Source of the DNA: Prunus persica
Lineage: Eukaryota; Streptophyta; Magnoliopsida; Rosales; Rosaceae
Reading direction: 5' to 3'
Length of the DNA stretch: 64,000 bases
Assembly (NCBI RefSeq): GCF_000346465.2
Contig: NC_034016.1
Span: forward strand, 17,272,063 to 17,336,062
Shown: piece by piece, positions 1 through 11,736 of the stretch
Numbering within the stretch: position 1 is the first letter of the stretch
How the letters are laid out: every line of letters begins with the position of its first letter
Translations under genes and position numbers: made by a program
The notes under the pieces: model-generated
The model's database searches: none
Seen by the model: only the letters and a program-made list of their open reading frames with translations
Told to the model about the DNA's origin: nothing

Positions 1-845
1 AAATAGCAGCACTCCTATTAAATTTAATTTGAATAATCAAAATTCAATTTAATGAATTTTAGTTTAAATACCATAAATTACACGATTCTAGAAGTTAATT
101 TTGTTTATACATCATCTGCCTCTCCTCTCTAGAAGCTCATTGCTTTCTACATCATTTTGCCACCCTTGTTCCCTAAACTCCATAGAAATGGTAGGCTCGT
201 GTGGATATAAAAAGAAAGTGAACTTTTTCTCTTGCATTTAAAGGTGTGTGAATAAGGGAGCTCCCTACGAAGAATAAGTAGAACATGGACCGCCTATAAA
301 TTAGTTGGGAAATAACTATTAAGGTCCAAAATGACATTATGGATACTTCCATTGGTTTCTTTATTTAGTTTAGTATTGACGGTCTCGTGAAAGGAAATTA
401 GATTTCATCAATATGAAAATTTGAGTTCTCATCTGCCGGCCTTAGTCAGATCGTGATGTAAGTCATTTTTCTGTCACGGATATGTAAACCTTATTCAATC
501 TTCTCCTCTCTATAAAATAAAATAAAAAAGTCAAAAACTACACGAAGTCCACATTGTAAAGCTTCAAACAAAATTCTATGAGCCGCACGCACAGGTGGAG
601 GAACTTGAACATGCCAGCTGAGAGATTGAATTCCCCAACTTGCAAGAGTATTTAAATATATAACTTAGAGATATGGTTTGCATCGTAATCAATAATCGAG
701 GTCTGTAGATTCCATTACGGGCTACCATTCTCTCATTAACTTTCAAGAGAGTTGGAGTTTTACCTAAGCTATTGCATCTATTTTGTTAGAGGGAAGGTGC
801 AAGTGGGTACCTAGTGCTTGTTAAAAGTTCTCTCCAAATAATTTA
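1..845. other. AT-rich intergenic sequence
   Basis: No coding region, RNA gene or clear repeat boundary could be recognised in this stretch. It is AT-rich and has no long open frame. It ends at the TTA duplication flanking the MITE that follows. Confidence 0.5.
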
Positions 846-1528
846 GGGGCCGTTAGGTAACGTTTTTAAGACTCCGTTTTCATTTTCTATTAAAAATGCG
901 TATGTCTTTTTCATTTTTATTAGAAATCGTTTTATGAAAATAAATTCAAACTCATATACAAAAACTGAAAACACCAAATTATCGTTTGCATTTTCTACCC
1001 AGTGTATTGGTCTGATTGTTTTTTTTTTTGTCTAGTTTTTTATTTTTCATTTTTTAATTTCAAAAGTTTAGTTTTTTCGTTCCACTTCATTATTTTATTT
1101 TGCCTGTACATTAATTTAATGATAAAACCATCATATATTATTCAATTTCATATTTATTTTAAACTAAAGATACTAGAATTTTATTATCTAGGGTTTTCTA
1201 AAATTAGATTATTATTTTTATTTTTATATACATTATTATTCTCAAATTATACATTTTTCATTGTCTGTAATAATCTTATCTTTTAAAATATCAAAATTTA
1301 AAAAACATATATTTTGTAGGACATAAATTAGCAAAAAATATACTTGAAAAATAACTCACATATTATTATTCTCAAATTGTCTTACTAGACACGTTTTCAC
1401 TATTTTTATTTTCTAAATCTTTTTTTAAATTAATCTACTAGACATATTTTTGAATTCTTAAAAAGCAAATTTGTGTTCTCGTTTTTATTCTCAGAAAATA
1501 TTCTTCGAAATCGTTACCAAACGGGCCC
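846..1528. mobile_element. Tourist-like (PIF/Harbinger) MITE, 683 bp
   Basis: The left end reads GGGGCCGTTAGGTAACG. The right end, reverse-complemented, reads GGGCCCGTTTGGTAACG, giving imperfect terminal inverted repeats of about 17 bp. Each end is flanked by TTA (843-845 and 1529-1531), the usual target duplication of PIF/Harbinger MITEs. The interior is very AT-rich and non-coding; the open frame at 1002-1286 inside it is a low-complexity F/L/I-rich artefact. A hAT assignment was considered, but no 8-bp duplication is visible. Confidence 0.6.
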
Positions 1529-2170
1529 TTAATTTTGAATTAAATTCTTGGCTTCGAATTTGATTTTTCTTCTTCTTCTGAAAGTTTGTGTGCTAATTTG
1601 TAAAAACTAAAATGTAATAATGTAACATGCGTATGTGCATATAGATATGTGTATGCATATATTATATATAGCTGGGGCTGTTAGCCGGCCCTTTAATAAA
1701 AATGGGTGGACTAGTCTTGCACCACACGGCAGTGGCACTACCCTATATGATAACATGATAATATTATTGCTGATGTGTTAATTGTTTTTGTTTTCAGCTC
1801 CAACTTCCAAGTTGTAGAGTAGTTGAAACATGAAAGAAACTGAAACCAAAACGAATAAAAAACTAGGTAAGGTAGTTAGGGTTCTAAGGTCATGCGATTT
1901 GCGTTTACCCATCATTTCCAACTCACATACAATCTTTTTAAATATCTTCTTCTTTAACTATCTAAAACACATAAAAAAAAAAGGAGTAATTTTAGCAAGA
2001 TTACATTAATTTAATCACATTATGAAGTATTTGTATTCTGTACAATACAATCGTTCATAACAATTGATATACAGTGAACTCCGTATGTCACGTATTAAAA
2101 ACAAATTTCTCTCCTTCATGCATGGGCTGCAGTTCACCAACCAAAGGTTTAAGGTAGCCTGAGCCTTAAA

Positions 2171-2211
<41 letters not shown>
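2171..2211. repeat. (AC)n-(AT)n microsatellite
   Basis: A compound dinucleotide repeat, about 11 AC units followed by about 10 AT units, lies in the upstream region of the first AMS-like gene. It should be highly polymorphic. No equivalent lies at the matching place upstream of the second copy. Confidence 0.9.
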
Positions 2212-2299
2212 AACAAAGGAACATTTGTGAGACGCAGGGTTCAACTGTTTTTTGCATTCTTGGCATCTCACTGGAAAATTCAAAATAGAATATTGAGCT

Positions 2300-2551
2300 T
2301 TGTTTCTTCTCAGTTTGCTGAGATGGGTTTTCAGGGATGAGGTGGGTGGAGATTTCTGTGAGCTTTTATTTTGACTGATGGTGTAAGCAGTAGGTAACTA
2401 TTGCTTACTCCTTCTTTCTGGTTCCATTCTTCTTTTGGTAATTTTTTAATATTTTTTTTGTTCTTTCACCAAAAAAGTTTCTTACTTTGTTCAGTAAAAA
2501 GAGACAGCCACAATAATCTTGGAAGCAAGAAGCATTGTTGTCACCTGACAG
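2300..2551 (+). promoter_or_regulatory. Inferred 5-prime leader exon of AMS-like gene 1
   Basis: The coding exon begins right after an intron acceptor (ttattgcag, just before 2871-2880), so a non-coding leader exon must lie upstream. This stretch and the stretch upstream of gene 2 share GTTTGCTGAGATGGG (2313-2327; 7481-7495) and a candidate donor context CAG|GTCT (donor at 2552; 7706 in gene 2). The transcription start is not determined. Both leaders contain a very short upstream ORF (see findings). Confidence 0.4.
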
Positions 2552-2877
2552 GTCTGGTTCTCTGTTGAGTGATTGTTAGTGTACTAAAATGAGAGCTACA
2601 ACTACGTATCGAACTCACCACAAATATATATATCGTCATCGCTCCCACATGAGTTTAACTTGAGACCTCAACCAACATAACACAACTGCCAATAGAAATA
2701 AACAAAAAAGCTTGAAGCATTGTGAAGAATTCCCAATTTGTCGTAGTTATTGATAGTCATCTTAATTTGGTTTTCTGACAAATTCTAGCTGATTCTAGCA
2801 AAGGTTCTATCACAACAAGAATATGCAATTAATTCCATGTTTCCACTGGTCTTTTGCAGTTAATTATTGCAGGAGGC

Positions 2878-5645
2878 ATGATCATCATTATGCAAAATTT
2901 GACTGAGAGGCTTAGACCCCTTGTGGGTTTGAAGGGCTGGGATTATTGTGTTATTTGGAAATTGAGTGAAAACCAAAGGTTAAGAGGGAATTTTTAATTA
3001 ACTGTTGCTAATTCATGTTTTCTTTTTGTGACTAATTTTTAGATTGGTTAATATTTTTTAGGTTTATTGAGTTGATGGATTGTTGTTGTTCTGGGGCTGA
3101 TGAGAACACTCAGACTAATGGAGGACAAGAACTTCTTTTTCCAGTTTATCCAGTCCTTCCATGCAGAGATACAATGCAGCACTCAAGAACCAATTCCTGT
3201 GATGTTCTTGCCCAGCTTCCTTCTTCTCTGTCCTTAGACTCTGGGTACCTATAAATCCTTTTAATTACCATACATATCTTGACAAAAGAAATTATTTAGT
3301 GTTTTTATATCATTAACCATGGCTGGTCATGAGCAGGATTTATGCACATCCCTTAATATCAAACCAGCCCATTTGGTTGAACTCATCTTCTAACAGAGAT
3401 TCAAGTGCCATGGCAGTGAGCTCAAGTTCCCATTTTCCTAGCTTTTTCCAAAAGAAAGTCATTTTTCTGAATATATAATGAAATGTAACTATATACTTCT
3501 ACTTACATTTTGTAGGAAAGAGATGGGACCAGAGTTTTGGTTCCAAGTGCAGGAGGGTTGATTGAGCTATTTGTCTCCAAAGATGTATGATATTTTATGA
3601 TGCTTCACTCAAACCTTCCTTAATTTCTTTTGTTAGATCTGAAAAAAAAAAATGTGGTCACATCTCTCACAAAATAGTTTGTTTTTGGTAACTGTCAATT
3701 CACAGGTCTCTGAAGACCAACAAGTGATTGATTATATCACAGCCCAATGCAACATTTCAAAGGAGCAAGACACCCTGCTTGGTGCTGGCTGCAATACAAG
3801 CTTCCCTGTCAATATACAGGACATGAGCACTGAAATACAACCACATGCATTTCCAGGCAATGAGAATGAAGGAAATGATAATCTAAACAGTAATCATTTC
3901 CAGCAGCCACCTGTTGTTTCCCCTTCAGTGGATCATGATTCAAATGTGCCATACGACATATCAGTTGATCGAATCCGCCTCTGCAGCGCTTCTCCAATGA
4001 ATTTCCTACAACATGTCACTTACAACTCAGAGAACAGCATGAAGAATTGTAATAGTAATGTGTACTATGAGCAGCGTTCACATGAGTCCTTGGGAGAGAT
4101 GGGGCTTCAAGCTGACGCTGATGCACCAAACATGCACAATAGTATGCATGTTATGGAGGCATTGGAAAATATGGAGCAGCAGGGTGTTGAGGATCAAGAT
4201 TCAGTTCAACATGAGGCCCAGGGTGGAAGAACTGCAGATAATTCAGGCTCAGATTGCAGTGATCAAATTGATGATGAAGATGACACAAAATATAGGCGGA
4301 GAACAGGGAAAGGGCCTCAATCCAAAAACCTTTTTGCAGAGAGGAAGAGAAGGAAGAAGCTCAACGATAGACTGTATTGCCTTCGGTCTTTGGTTCCCAA
4401 CATTTCTAAGGTGATGATCATCATTGGCCTTATTTTTGCCAACTCTTCAGAACTTAGTATAATTTCCTGGCTGTTTCTCAAAGTAGCATTTTCAATAGGA
4501 AAGTGACACAGAAAGGTAATGCTAGATGAACCACATTTTCTCATGTGGCAGTTGATATGTTGATTAATAGTTGAGATCATAGCTAATGTGATTAGAAAAT
4601 CATGACCCCTTTAGCAGCATCTAATGCTTACTCATGTTGATTCTCAGATGGACAAGGCTGCCATCCTCGGGGATGCGATTGATTTCGTGAAGGACTTGCT
4701 GAGGCAAGTAAAGGAACTCCAAGATGAGCTTGAACAGCATTCAAATGATGAAGGACCTAATAAGAAAACTAGTGCCAATATCTGTGGAAACCACAACAAT
4801 TTCCAACCAGAGATTCTAAATCAAAATGGAACAAGCATTACAAACAAGCCAGAAAATGGTGATAAGCCTCCAAATGGATTTCATGTGGGCACAGCAGGTG
4901 ATATTGGCAACATCTCAAAACAGAAACAGGACTCGGATAGTACAAATGACAGAGGACAACAGATGGAGGTATATATATAGACTTAATATAAATCTTATTA
5001 TATTCTTATGTATTTGGATGTAAAATAAATTCTATATTTTTTGGACAACAAATTGCAGCCACAAGTGGGAGTCACTCAGTTAGATGGCAATGAATTCTTT
5101 GTGACTGTGTTCTGTGAGCACAAGCCTGGAGGGTTTGTGAGATTGATGGAGGCATTGGATACTTTAGGCTTGGAAGTAACCAATGCAAATGTGACCAGCT
5201 TCAGAAGCCTTGTCTCCAATGTCTTTAAAGTTGAGGTAATAATAAGTTAACCTTATCAAATAAGATTAATTAGGATTTTGATTTTGATTGTGACTTGACT
5301 TAACGGAAACTTTAACAGAGTTAGAGGTAGGTGGTAATCGTGCACTTGCCTAAAAATTTAGGTAGTATTTATATAAATTTCCCTCAATATTAGCTTATAT
5401 TATGTCTGGTTATGCAGAAGAAAGACAGTGAAGTAGTTCAAGCTGATGATGTAAGGGACTCTTTGCTGGAGATAACAAGGAACCCATCATCAAAAGTGTG
5501 GCCTGAGATGGCCAAAGCAAAAGCATCAGAAAATGGGAGTGGATTGGATCACTTTCATCATGATGATCATAATCATTACCAGCAACACCATCTCCATAAT
5601 TACCATGCTTCTTCATACAACCTCCAACATCTTTATAATTATTAA
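2878..5645 (+). CDS. AMS: bHLH transcription factor, AMS/bHLH21-like, tandem copy 1
   Basis: AMS is a tapetum master regulator that activates pollen-wall and lipid-transport genes in the anther. Exons read by eye: 2878-2978, 3062-3244, 3337-3415, 3516-3584, 3706-4410, 4648-4968, 5059-5235, 5418-5645; phases close to give 620 residues (Arabidopsis AMS is about 571). Visible parts: a bHLH-MYC_N region from [18 protein letters not shown] through [13 protein letters not shown] (about residues 8-160), an acidic [12 protein letters not shown] tract, a bHLH about 350-398 with basic residues N352/E356/R360, a leucine-rich extension, an ACT-like region starting near 490 ([20 protein letters not shown]), and a His-rich tail. 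The start is the first in-frame ATG after a leader intron; a second Met lies four codons on. All introns are GT-AG. Copy 2 lies about 2.2 kb downstream in the same orientation. Confidence 0.93.
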
Positions 5646-5984
5646 TTGATAGCTTAATCTAGCTACTAGTTATGCATCAATTAATTAGGCACATTCAGTT
5701 TCTTTCACTTTTCCTATAATTAAGCTGTAGAATGGTCGTTTTCAGTACTAAACATGCTTCATGTTGTTACTATTACTTTGTCTAAATTACAATAATATGC
5801 GGAAGGAGGATCGAACTCAAATGCAAAGTGACGGACAAACACATTACTCTACGTTTGAGTTTACCGATGAGTGACATTGTTAGTTAATGGTGTTTGATTA
5901 ATTGTTAGTTAATGTGACACGACATAATAAGCAAAAGCAATTAAACAATTAAACAATAGCTTATTTTTGGGCCAAAGTTAGGAA

Positions 5985-6085
5985 GGATGTAGGGGGTTTT
6001 CCCACACATTACCAATGTGTCATGAGGGTTCGAACTTGAGACTACTAGTAAATCAAGGTTATTTATCACTGGGCTGGAACCAATA
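5985..6085 (-). repeat. tRNA-derived SINE-like fragment
   Basis: The motif GGTTCGAACTTGAGAC on the plus strand is a typical RNA polymerase III B-box region with its flank. An A-box-like stretch lies about 40 bp to the right on the element strand. Ends and target duplications were not resolved, so the boundaries are approximate. Confidence 0.4.
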
Positions 6086-6237
6086 GCTTTAAAACGTAGT
6101 CTAAAATTCATCAAATTTTTTTTGTTGAGAAAAATCTCAAAGTTCTATTGAAAAGTAATGGGAATAACAACTCTAATCGGAAAGCTACCATTGTTTTTAA
6201 TACTAGCTCAGACTCTAGCATCATTTGGAGCATCTCC

Positions 6238-6595
6238 AACTGATATGTCAAATTGCCACTTGGACATGAAAATGGTAAAAATTGAAGATTAAAGTTGTTC
6301 CAACCGATTAGTCAAATCCTACATTGATTTGAAGGCTAGAAGAGAAGTCTCAAAAATAAAATATCAAAAAGTTTGATGTCAAATATTATTTTAATCATGA
6401 ACCGCATTATCATTTACTCTCTTTTAAAACTTTATGCATCATATGGGTCCCATTTGCTTTTAAAAATATAATAAAATAATATGATATTTGACATTTCGAG
6501 TAGAGTTAAATTTTTTTCAAAATGTCAAATTGCCACATAAGACATCAAATTCAAATTAAACTTTTTTGCTTTTGATATCTCCAAGGGAGATGCTC
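6238..6595. mobile_element. MITE with GAGCATCTCC terminal inverted repeats
   Basis: The left end GAGCATCTCC (6238-6247) and the right end GGAGATGCTC (6586-6595) are perfect 10-bp inverted copies. The inner flanks (tgatatgtcaaattg and its imperfect inverse tgatatctcc) extend the inverted arms. The interior is non-coding with repeated TGTCAAAT words. The superfamily is not assigned because the target duplication is unclear. Confidence 0.5.
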
Positions 6596-6937
6596 TAATA
6601 AGAAGCCTAATTGGATTGGAAGCCAAAGATGAAAATACAAAATTCCAAAAATACCCTTAACATTTAAAATGGTATTTTTTTGACCTAGCGAACAAAATTA
6701 ATTGGTCTAAAAAGCTGATATGTGACGGCAAAGCGCAAATGTGTACCATTTGTTGTTCTACGTAAAGATGTCTCAAAAGAGTTTTTCTCTGTGGAAGCCT
6801 TAGCTTCAATTTCATATGGAGCTTTGTTGTGGACTGTTGGCCATTTCATGTAAATGGGGGACAGCAGAGCCCGCGTTTTGTTCACCACCTGTTTGATGAA
6901 TTGCTGATGCATGGTTTCCGTTTTTGGTTTAAAGCCT

Positions 6938-7705
6938 TAGAGTAGTTGAAACATGAGCAAATACATATACCAAACCGAAACGAATGAAAAACTTTTGCAA
7001 AGTTAGTTAGCATTTTGTACGCTATATTAGCTCATGCCATATGCTCCTGCCATCATTAACATAAATACCAAAATAATAATAATAATAATTAAATAAGGAT
7101 ACGGCTTGTCTCCGTCTCGGGAAGAAGATACTCCTCATTCCTGCATATCACAGTTTGACACATATGCAAAAATAATTTATCGAAAACCCAAAAAGAAAAA
7201 CTTTTGCATACATGTCAAACTGCCCTTGATAGGAATGTTAGAAGTTCCTACTTACAGAGAGAGAGGGAAGAGTTTTTCACCATAAAAAAAAGAAAAAAGA
7301 AATAATTAATAAGCTCTATCTCACACTCATGCATGGACTGCAGTTCACCTACCAAATTCTCTCCATATAAAAAGATACATTTTGTGAAATGCAGGGAGGC
7401 CCCAATTGTTTTTCTTCTTGATTTTACTCCAAGCTCCAAAAATATATGTACCAGATATAGAAATTTTTGTTTTGTTGCGAGTTTGCTGAGATGGGGTGTT
7501 ATATCTAGGCTAGCTTTTGCATATGAATATGATGATGGTGCAGCAGTTAACTATTGCTATCAACTGAAGTTTGTATGGATCTCTCTCTTTGTTTCTTCTT
7601 CCATCCTTGTTTTGTTTTTCTTGCTAATTTGTTCAGTCAAAAGAGGCAGTAGCCACATTCATCCCCCAAAAAAGACCAAGCACTCCTCAAACCATCATCT
7701 TTCAG
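6938..7705 (+). promoter_or_regulatory. Upstream region and inferred leader exon of AMS-like gene 2
   Basis: This region is paralogous to 1818-2551 upstream of copy 1. Shared words include GTAGTTGAAACATGA, TGCATGGACTGCAGTTCACC (7330-7349; TGCATGGGCTGCAGTTCACC at 2119-2138) and GTTTGCTGAGATGGG. The duplication therefore carried promoter and leader as well as coding sequence. A candidate leader-exon donor lies at 7706 and the acceptor (cttgtag) ends at 7843. The 136-codon open frame in this region is not a recognisable protein. Confidence 0.45.
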
Positions 7706-7848
7706 GTCTCTTTATCTCCCTCTCTCTTCTTCTTAGCTACTAGTACTCTAGCTAACTGTTGGAATTTTAATTAATTTGTTCCTCATTTCGGCTCGATTTT
7801 TATTTATTTATATTTATAAATGTTTTAAAATCAAACCTTGTAGGTGGA

Positions 7849-10800
7849 ATGAACATCATGATGATAATGCCAAGCCTCATACAGAGACTTAGATCCCTTG
7901 TGGGTTTGAAAGGCTGGGACTATTGTGTTATCTGGAAACTGAGTGAAGACCAAAGGTATAAGAAACTATAGTTAACTGCATTAATCTGTCAATTTCTTCC
8001 TGTCACAAATGTATATGTGTGTGACTTTGGGGTTTGTTTAATTTTTAGGTTCATTGAGTGGATGGATTGTTGCTGTTCAGGGACTGAAATCACCCAATAT
8101 GATGCTGGACAAGATCTTCTTTTCCCTCCAGTCCTTCCTTGTAGGGATACCATGTTACAGCATCCAAGAACCACAGCTTGTGATCTTCTTGCCAAAATGC
8201 CTTCTTCCCTACCCCTAGACTCCGGGTATGTACCTATTTACATGGTTATCATTTCTCTACTTTATCCCTCATTTCTTTCATATATATATAAGCGATTTTC
8301 TCTTTCGAGACGGTCTGGCATACTATTTTGCTAGACATTGTGATGTGTTATATACGTTATGGAACTGTCAATCCGAACTTTCGATAAGAAAGAATCTTGT
8401 TTAAATGTGTATGATCTGAATCGAAAATCTAGCAATATAACACGCCCTTTTCATATCGAGCTCAGTTGAAAAATCTGGTGCGATACTTTCTTTGATATAT
8501 CTAAATTAGTTAACCATGAGAGCTCATGATTATGAACAGGATTTATGCAGAGACCTTGATATCAAACCAATCCAGTTGGTTAAACTTCTCTAATAACACA
8601 TGTTTAAGTACTCTAGAGGCAAGTACCACTCAGCTTCTTTCTCCTATTTCCGAAAGAGAGCAATTTTAGTATTGAGCTCATAGTTTTCCAATTTACAATT
8701 GCAGGAAACAGTTGGTACCAAGGTTTTGATTCCAATACCAGGAGGATTAATTGAGCTGCTTGTTACCAAACAAGTAATGTTTCCATTGCTCTTTAATTCT
8801 CATTTGTCTATCTATACCACAAGCATGCCTATTTTGTATGAGCAATAAAGTACAGCCTTTCCCTTCATTATCTGAAAGAAATGATCTACTTGCATGGTAA
8901 TAAAATTATCACATTGAGAATGTATTAATTGTTCTGTTTTCTGTGACTGCAGGTATTTGAAGATCAGCATGTTATTGATTTTATCACAGCCCAATACAGC
9001 ATCTCAATGGAGCAGGACACCCTCGATAACATAACCGGTACGAGTATAATGAGTGAAATCGAATCAAAGAACCTCTTAGATAATGGAAATGATCAAATGG
9101 ATATCAACAATGTTCGTTTCCAGCCACCCCTTTCCTCTAGAATTTGTTCTAAGTTAGATAATCTGAAGTACAATAACAATTCTCCAATCAAATTCTTGCA
9201 GCAATTTACTAATTACACCTTGGGAAACAGAACCAAGAATAGTATTGATGTTTCTTATGGAGATGCATCACATGAACCATTTCTTTCAGATCCATTTATT
9301 TGCTCAGCAGAAAACGGGTTTCAAGAGATGGAGGCAATGGAGAGGTCCATGATGGCTGATGAGACACAACAACACATGCATATGCAATACATGGAGGCAT
9401 TAGCACCAGACATGGATCAGCAGGACGGCAATGATAGGCAGGACTCGATTATACATGACGAACTACCAGCTGCAGATGGACTGTCAGATTGCAGTGACCA
9501 GATTGATGATGATGAGGATGATGCAAAATACCAGAGAAGGAGGGCAGGGAAAGGGCCTCAAGCCAAAAACCTTGTTGCTGAGAGAAAGAGAAGGAAGAAG
9601 CTTAATGAAAGACTTTTTGCTCTTAGAGCTCTGGTTCCCAATATTTCCAAGGTAACCATTATATCATCTCACTCCTTTTCTTCTGATACCTCATTATTTT
9701 GTGTTTATGTTATGCAAACATGTCTCACGTCGCTTATGTATTCGATCGATTTGAGCTTTATAAACAATACAAGAAAAGATGAAAAAAGCCTATCAGCAAT
9801 CTCAACTCTTAAGAACTGGCATTTGATGTTATTACCATTAGAAAGTGACATCTTATTTCTAATGCCAACTCATTTTGATTCACAGTTGGATAGGGCTTCC
9901 ATTCTTGGGGATGCAATCGAGTATGTGCAGGAGTTGCAGAAGCAAGCTAAACAACTCCAAGATGAGCTTGATGATCATGCAGAGGATGAAGGTCCAAAGA
10001 ACTCTGGCATCACTGGCCACCCCAACAATATACAATCAGAGATTCAAAGTGAACTTGACCCTGGGGGCCCTAAAACTGATCATCAACACGATAGCGTCTC
10101 CAAACAAAGCCAAGATTCAGATGTTATCCATGACCACAAGACACAACAGATGGAGGTATATATATGATATATCTTGTGTTCTTCTCTCTTTAAGTATCTT
10201 TTTTCATTCTTTTTTATTTTTTATTTTTTTTTCTTTTGGGTTTCATTTCTTTCTTGGCTAATAATCAAAGAAATTGGGAAAAATGCTGTAGCCCCAAGTG
10301 GAAGTGGCTCAATTAGATGGAAATCAGTTCTTTGTTAAAGTGTTCTGTGAGCACAAGCCTGGTGGATTTGTGAGATTGATGGAGGCTTTGAGCTCTCTAA
10401 GCCTGGAAGTTATTAATGCCAATGTGACTAGCTTCAGATGCCTGGTGTCCAATGTTTTCATCGTAGAGGTTAGTTTCTTGTAGCATAATCTGGCTTAAGA
10501 AAATACTTATTCAACATGTATATAAAAGGAAGGCTTATAAAACCCAACTTTTTTTCCAACTCTTTCACATAATCATTTGCTCCTCTTACAATCATTTGTC
10601 ACATAATCATTGTGTAAGCGTATGAACGCTACGTTGTATACACTTGTTGTAAACAAAAAGTTTCCTCATAAAATATGAGACTCATGTAGGTCAACCTACC
10701 TTGTGAGGGAGTTGAAAAAAGGATTGAGAGAAAAGTGAGCTTTGTAACATCTTCCATACAAAAAAAAAGAAGGAAATCTTATATAAAATGATCTCTATTT

Positions 10801-11032
10801 ATTTTTTGGTTAACAGAGAAAGGATAGTGAGATGGTTGAAGCTGATGATGTGAGGGACTCCTTGCTAGAGCTAACAAGGAACCCATCAAGATGGCGTAGT
10901 GAGATAGCTAAAGCCGCAGAGAATGGCGTCGGCTTCGACAACCATGACGACCATGACCATCACCACCACCAACACCTCCACAACCGCCATTTTAATCCCT
11001 TCCACTTGCACCATCTTCCTAATGAAACATGA
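7849..11032 (+). CDS. AMS: bHLH transcription factor, AMS/bHLH21-like, tandem copy 2
   Basis: A second complete AMS-like gene of eight coding exons: 7849-7955, 8049-8225, 8540-8618, 8705-8773, 8953-9651, 9886-10155, 10292-10468, 10817-11032. These give 597 residues. The layout matches copy 1 exon for exon: bHLH-MYC_N, acidic [13 protein letters not shown], bHLH with N350/E354/R358 in [16 protein letters not shown]-like [20 protein letters not shown], and a D/H-rich C-terminus. Exons 3, 4 and 7 have the same length as in copy 1; exons 5 and 6 are shorter. The third intron must use a GC donor (AG|GCAAGT at 8617-8624) to keep the frame. No disabling change was seen, so both paralogs look functional. 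Different expression or dimer partners are possible but not visible here. Confidence 0.93.
8619..8704 (+). other. GC-AG intron in AMS-like copy 2
   Basis: The donor reads AG|GCAAGT, the consensus for the minor GC-AG class of U2 introns. The nearby GT (8622-8623) would add four bases and break the phase-0 junction with the next exon, GAA ACA GTT. Using the GC donor keeps the exon at 79 nt, identical to copy 1, where the matching donor is a normal GTGAGC. Confidence 0.8.
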
Positions 11033-11736
11033 AGCATCAGTGTTTTATATGGAAAAAAGCACTAGTTTGAGTACTTTATTTGTTTATTTGTTCACTTTTG
11101 GTAGAAGCTTGCGGACGCAATCTCAAGGGACATATTCTACATATCTTAAAATTCGGTTCGAATTAACATTTAATACAGTTTCATTTTGAAGAAGTATTTG
11201 TAGTAGCAACCCGACTTATACAAGTCATCAATTTTAGTCATGATCTAAAGTTACATTATAATTTTATGTGCGTTAAACGTAGTGTGTCGAACTTGCACGC
11301 ATAAAAATATGTGAAACTCACTAAAAACAGTGAATTTCGCACCCACTCTAATGATGAAAAACAAACACATACACAAACAATATTCATCAATCAGATTGAA
11401 GCTTCAATTTTTACAAAAAATTAAAAAATAAAATAAAATTTGAAGCTTCAATCTTCAATCATGGGCTTTCCACTTGTAGTCCTTAACCAATTATGGCCCA
11501 AAAGATAAAAAAAAAAACCAAGGTAGAATGAGGCCCAAGAGCAACCACTTGAATGGCTGAGTGTTTGACCCCGTAACTAAGTTATTCATGTTTCTTGTCC
11601 GAAAAGAAGGATCAAACTGACAAAAAATTATAAGAAACCAGTAACCCACTTTACCTTAAAGTCCACAAAAACCCTAGCATTCTCTCAAAAAAACCTCACC
11701 GGCTCCCCAAAATCTCAACTTTTTTTTTGTCCATCA
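11033..11736. other. Intergenic region, AMS-like copy 2 to DUF1279 gene
   Basis: The left part is the 3-prime flank of the bHLH gene and the right part the upstream region of the next gene. It is AT-rich, with a short direct repeat GAAGCTTCAA (11398-11407 and about 11441-11450). Nothing else was recognised. Confidence 0.5.

Larger units (their letters stand above)
5646..6937. other. Intergenic region between the two AMS-like genes
   Basis: Downstream of the first stop codon the sequence is AT-rich and non-coding. It contains a tRNA-derived SINE-like stretch (about 5985-6085) and a MITE (about 6238-6595), listed separately. Homology between the two AMS units resumes near 6940 with AGTAGTTGAAACATGA, which matches 1820-1835 upstream of copy 1. 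Confidence 0.55.

Noticed and set aside
1002..1286. 94-codon open frame on the plus strand
   Set aside because: Almost only F, L, I, Y codons from T-rich DNA, and located inside a MITE; no family resemblance.
7333..7743. 136-codon open frame upstream of AMS copy 2
   Set aside because: Overlaps the duplicated upstream/leader region; copy 1 has no matching frame and the protein resembles nothing.
8619..8704. Normal GT donor at 8622 for AMS copy 2 intron 3
   Set aside because: It adds four bases and breaks the frame with the well-conserved next exon; the GC donor restores the exact length seen in copy 1.
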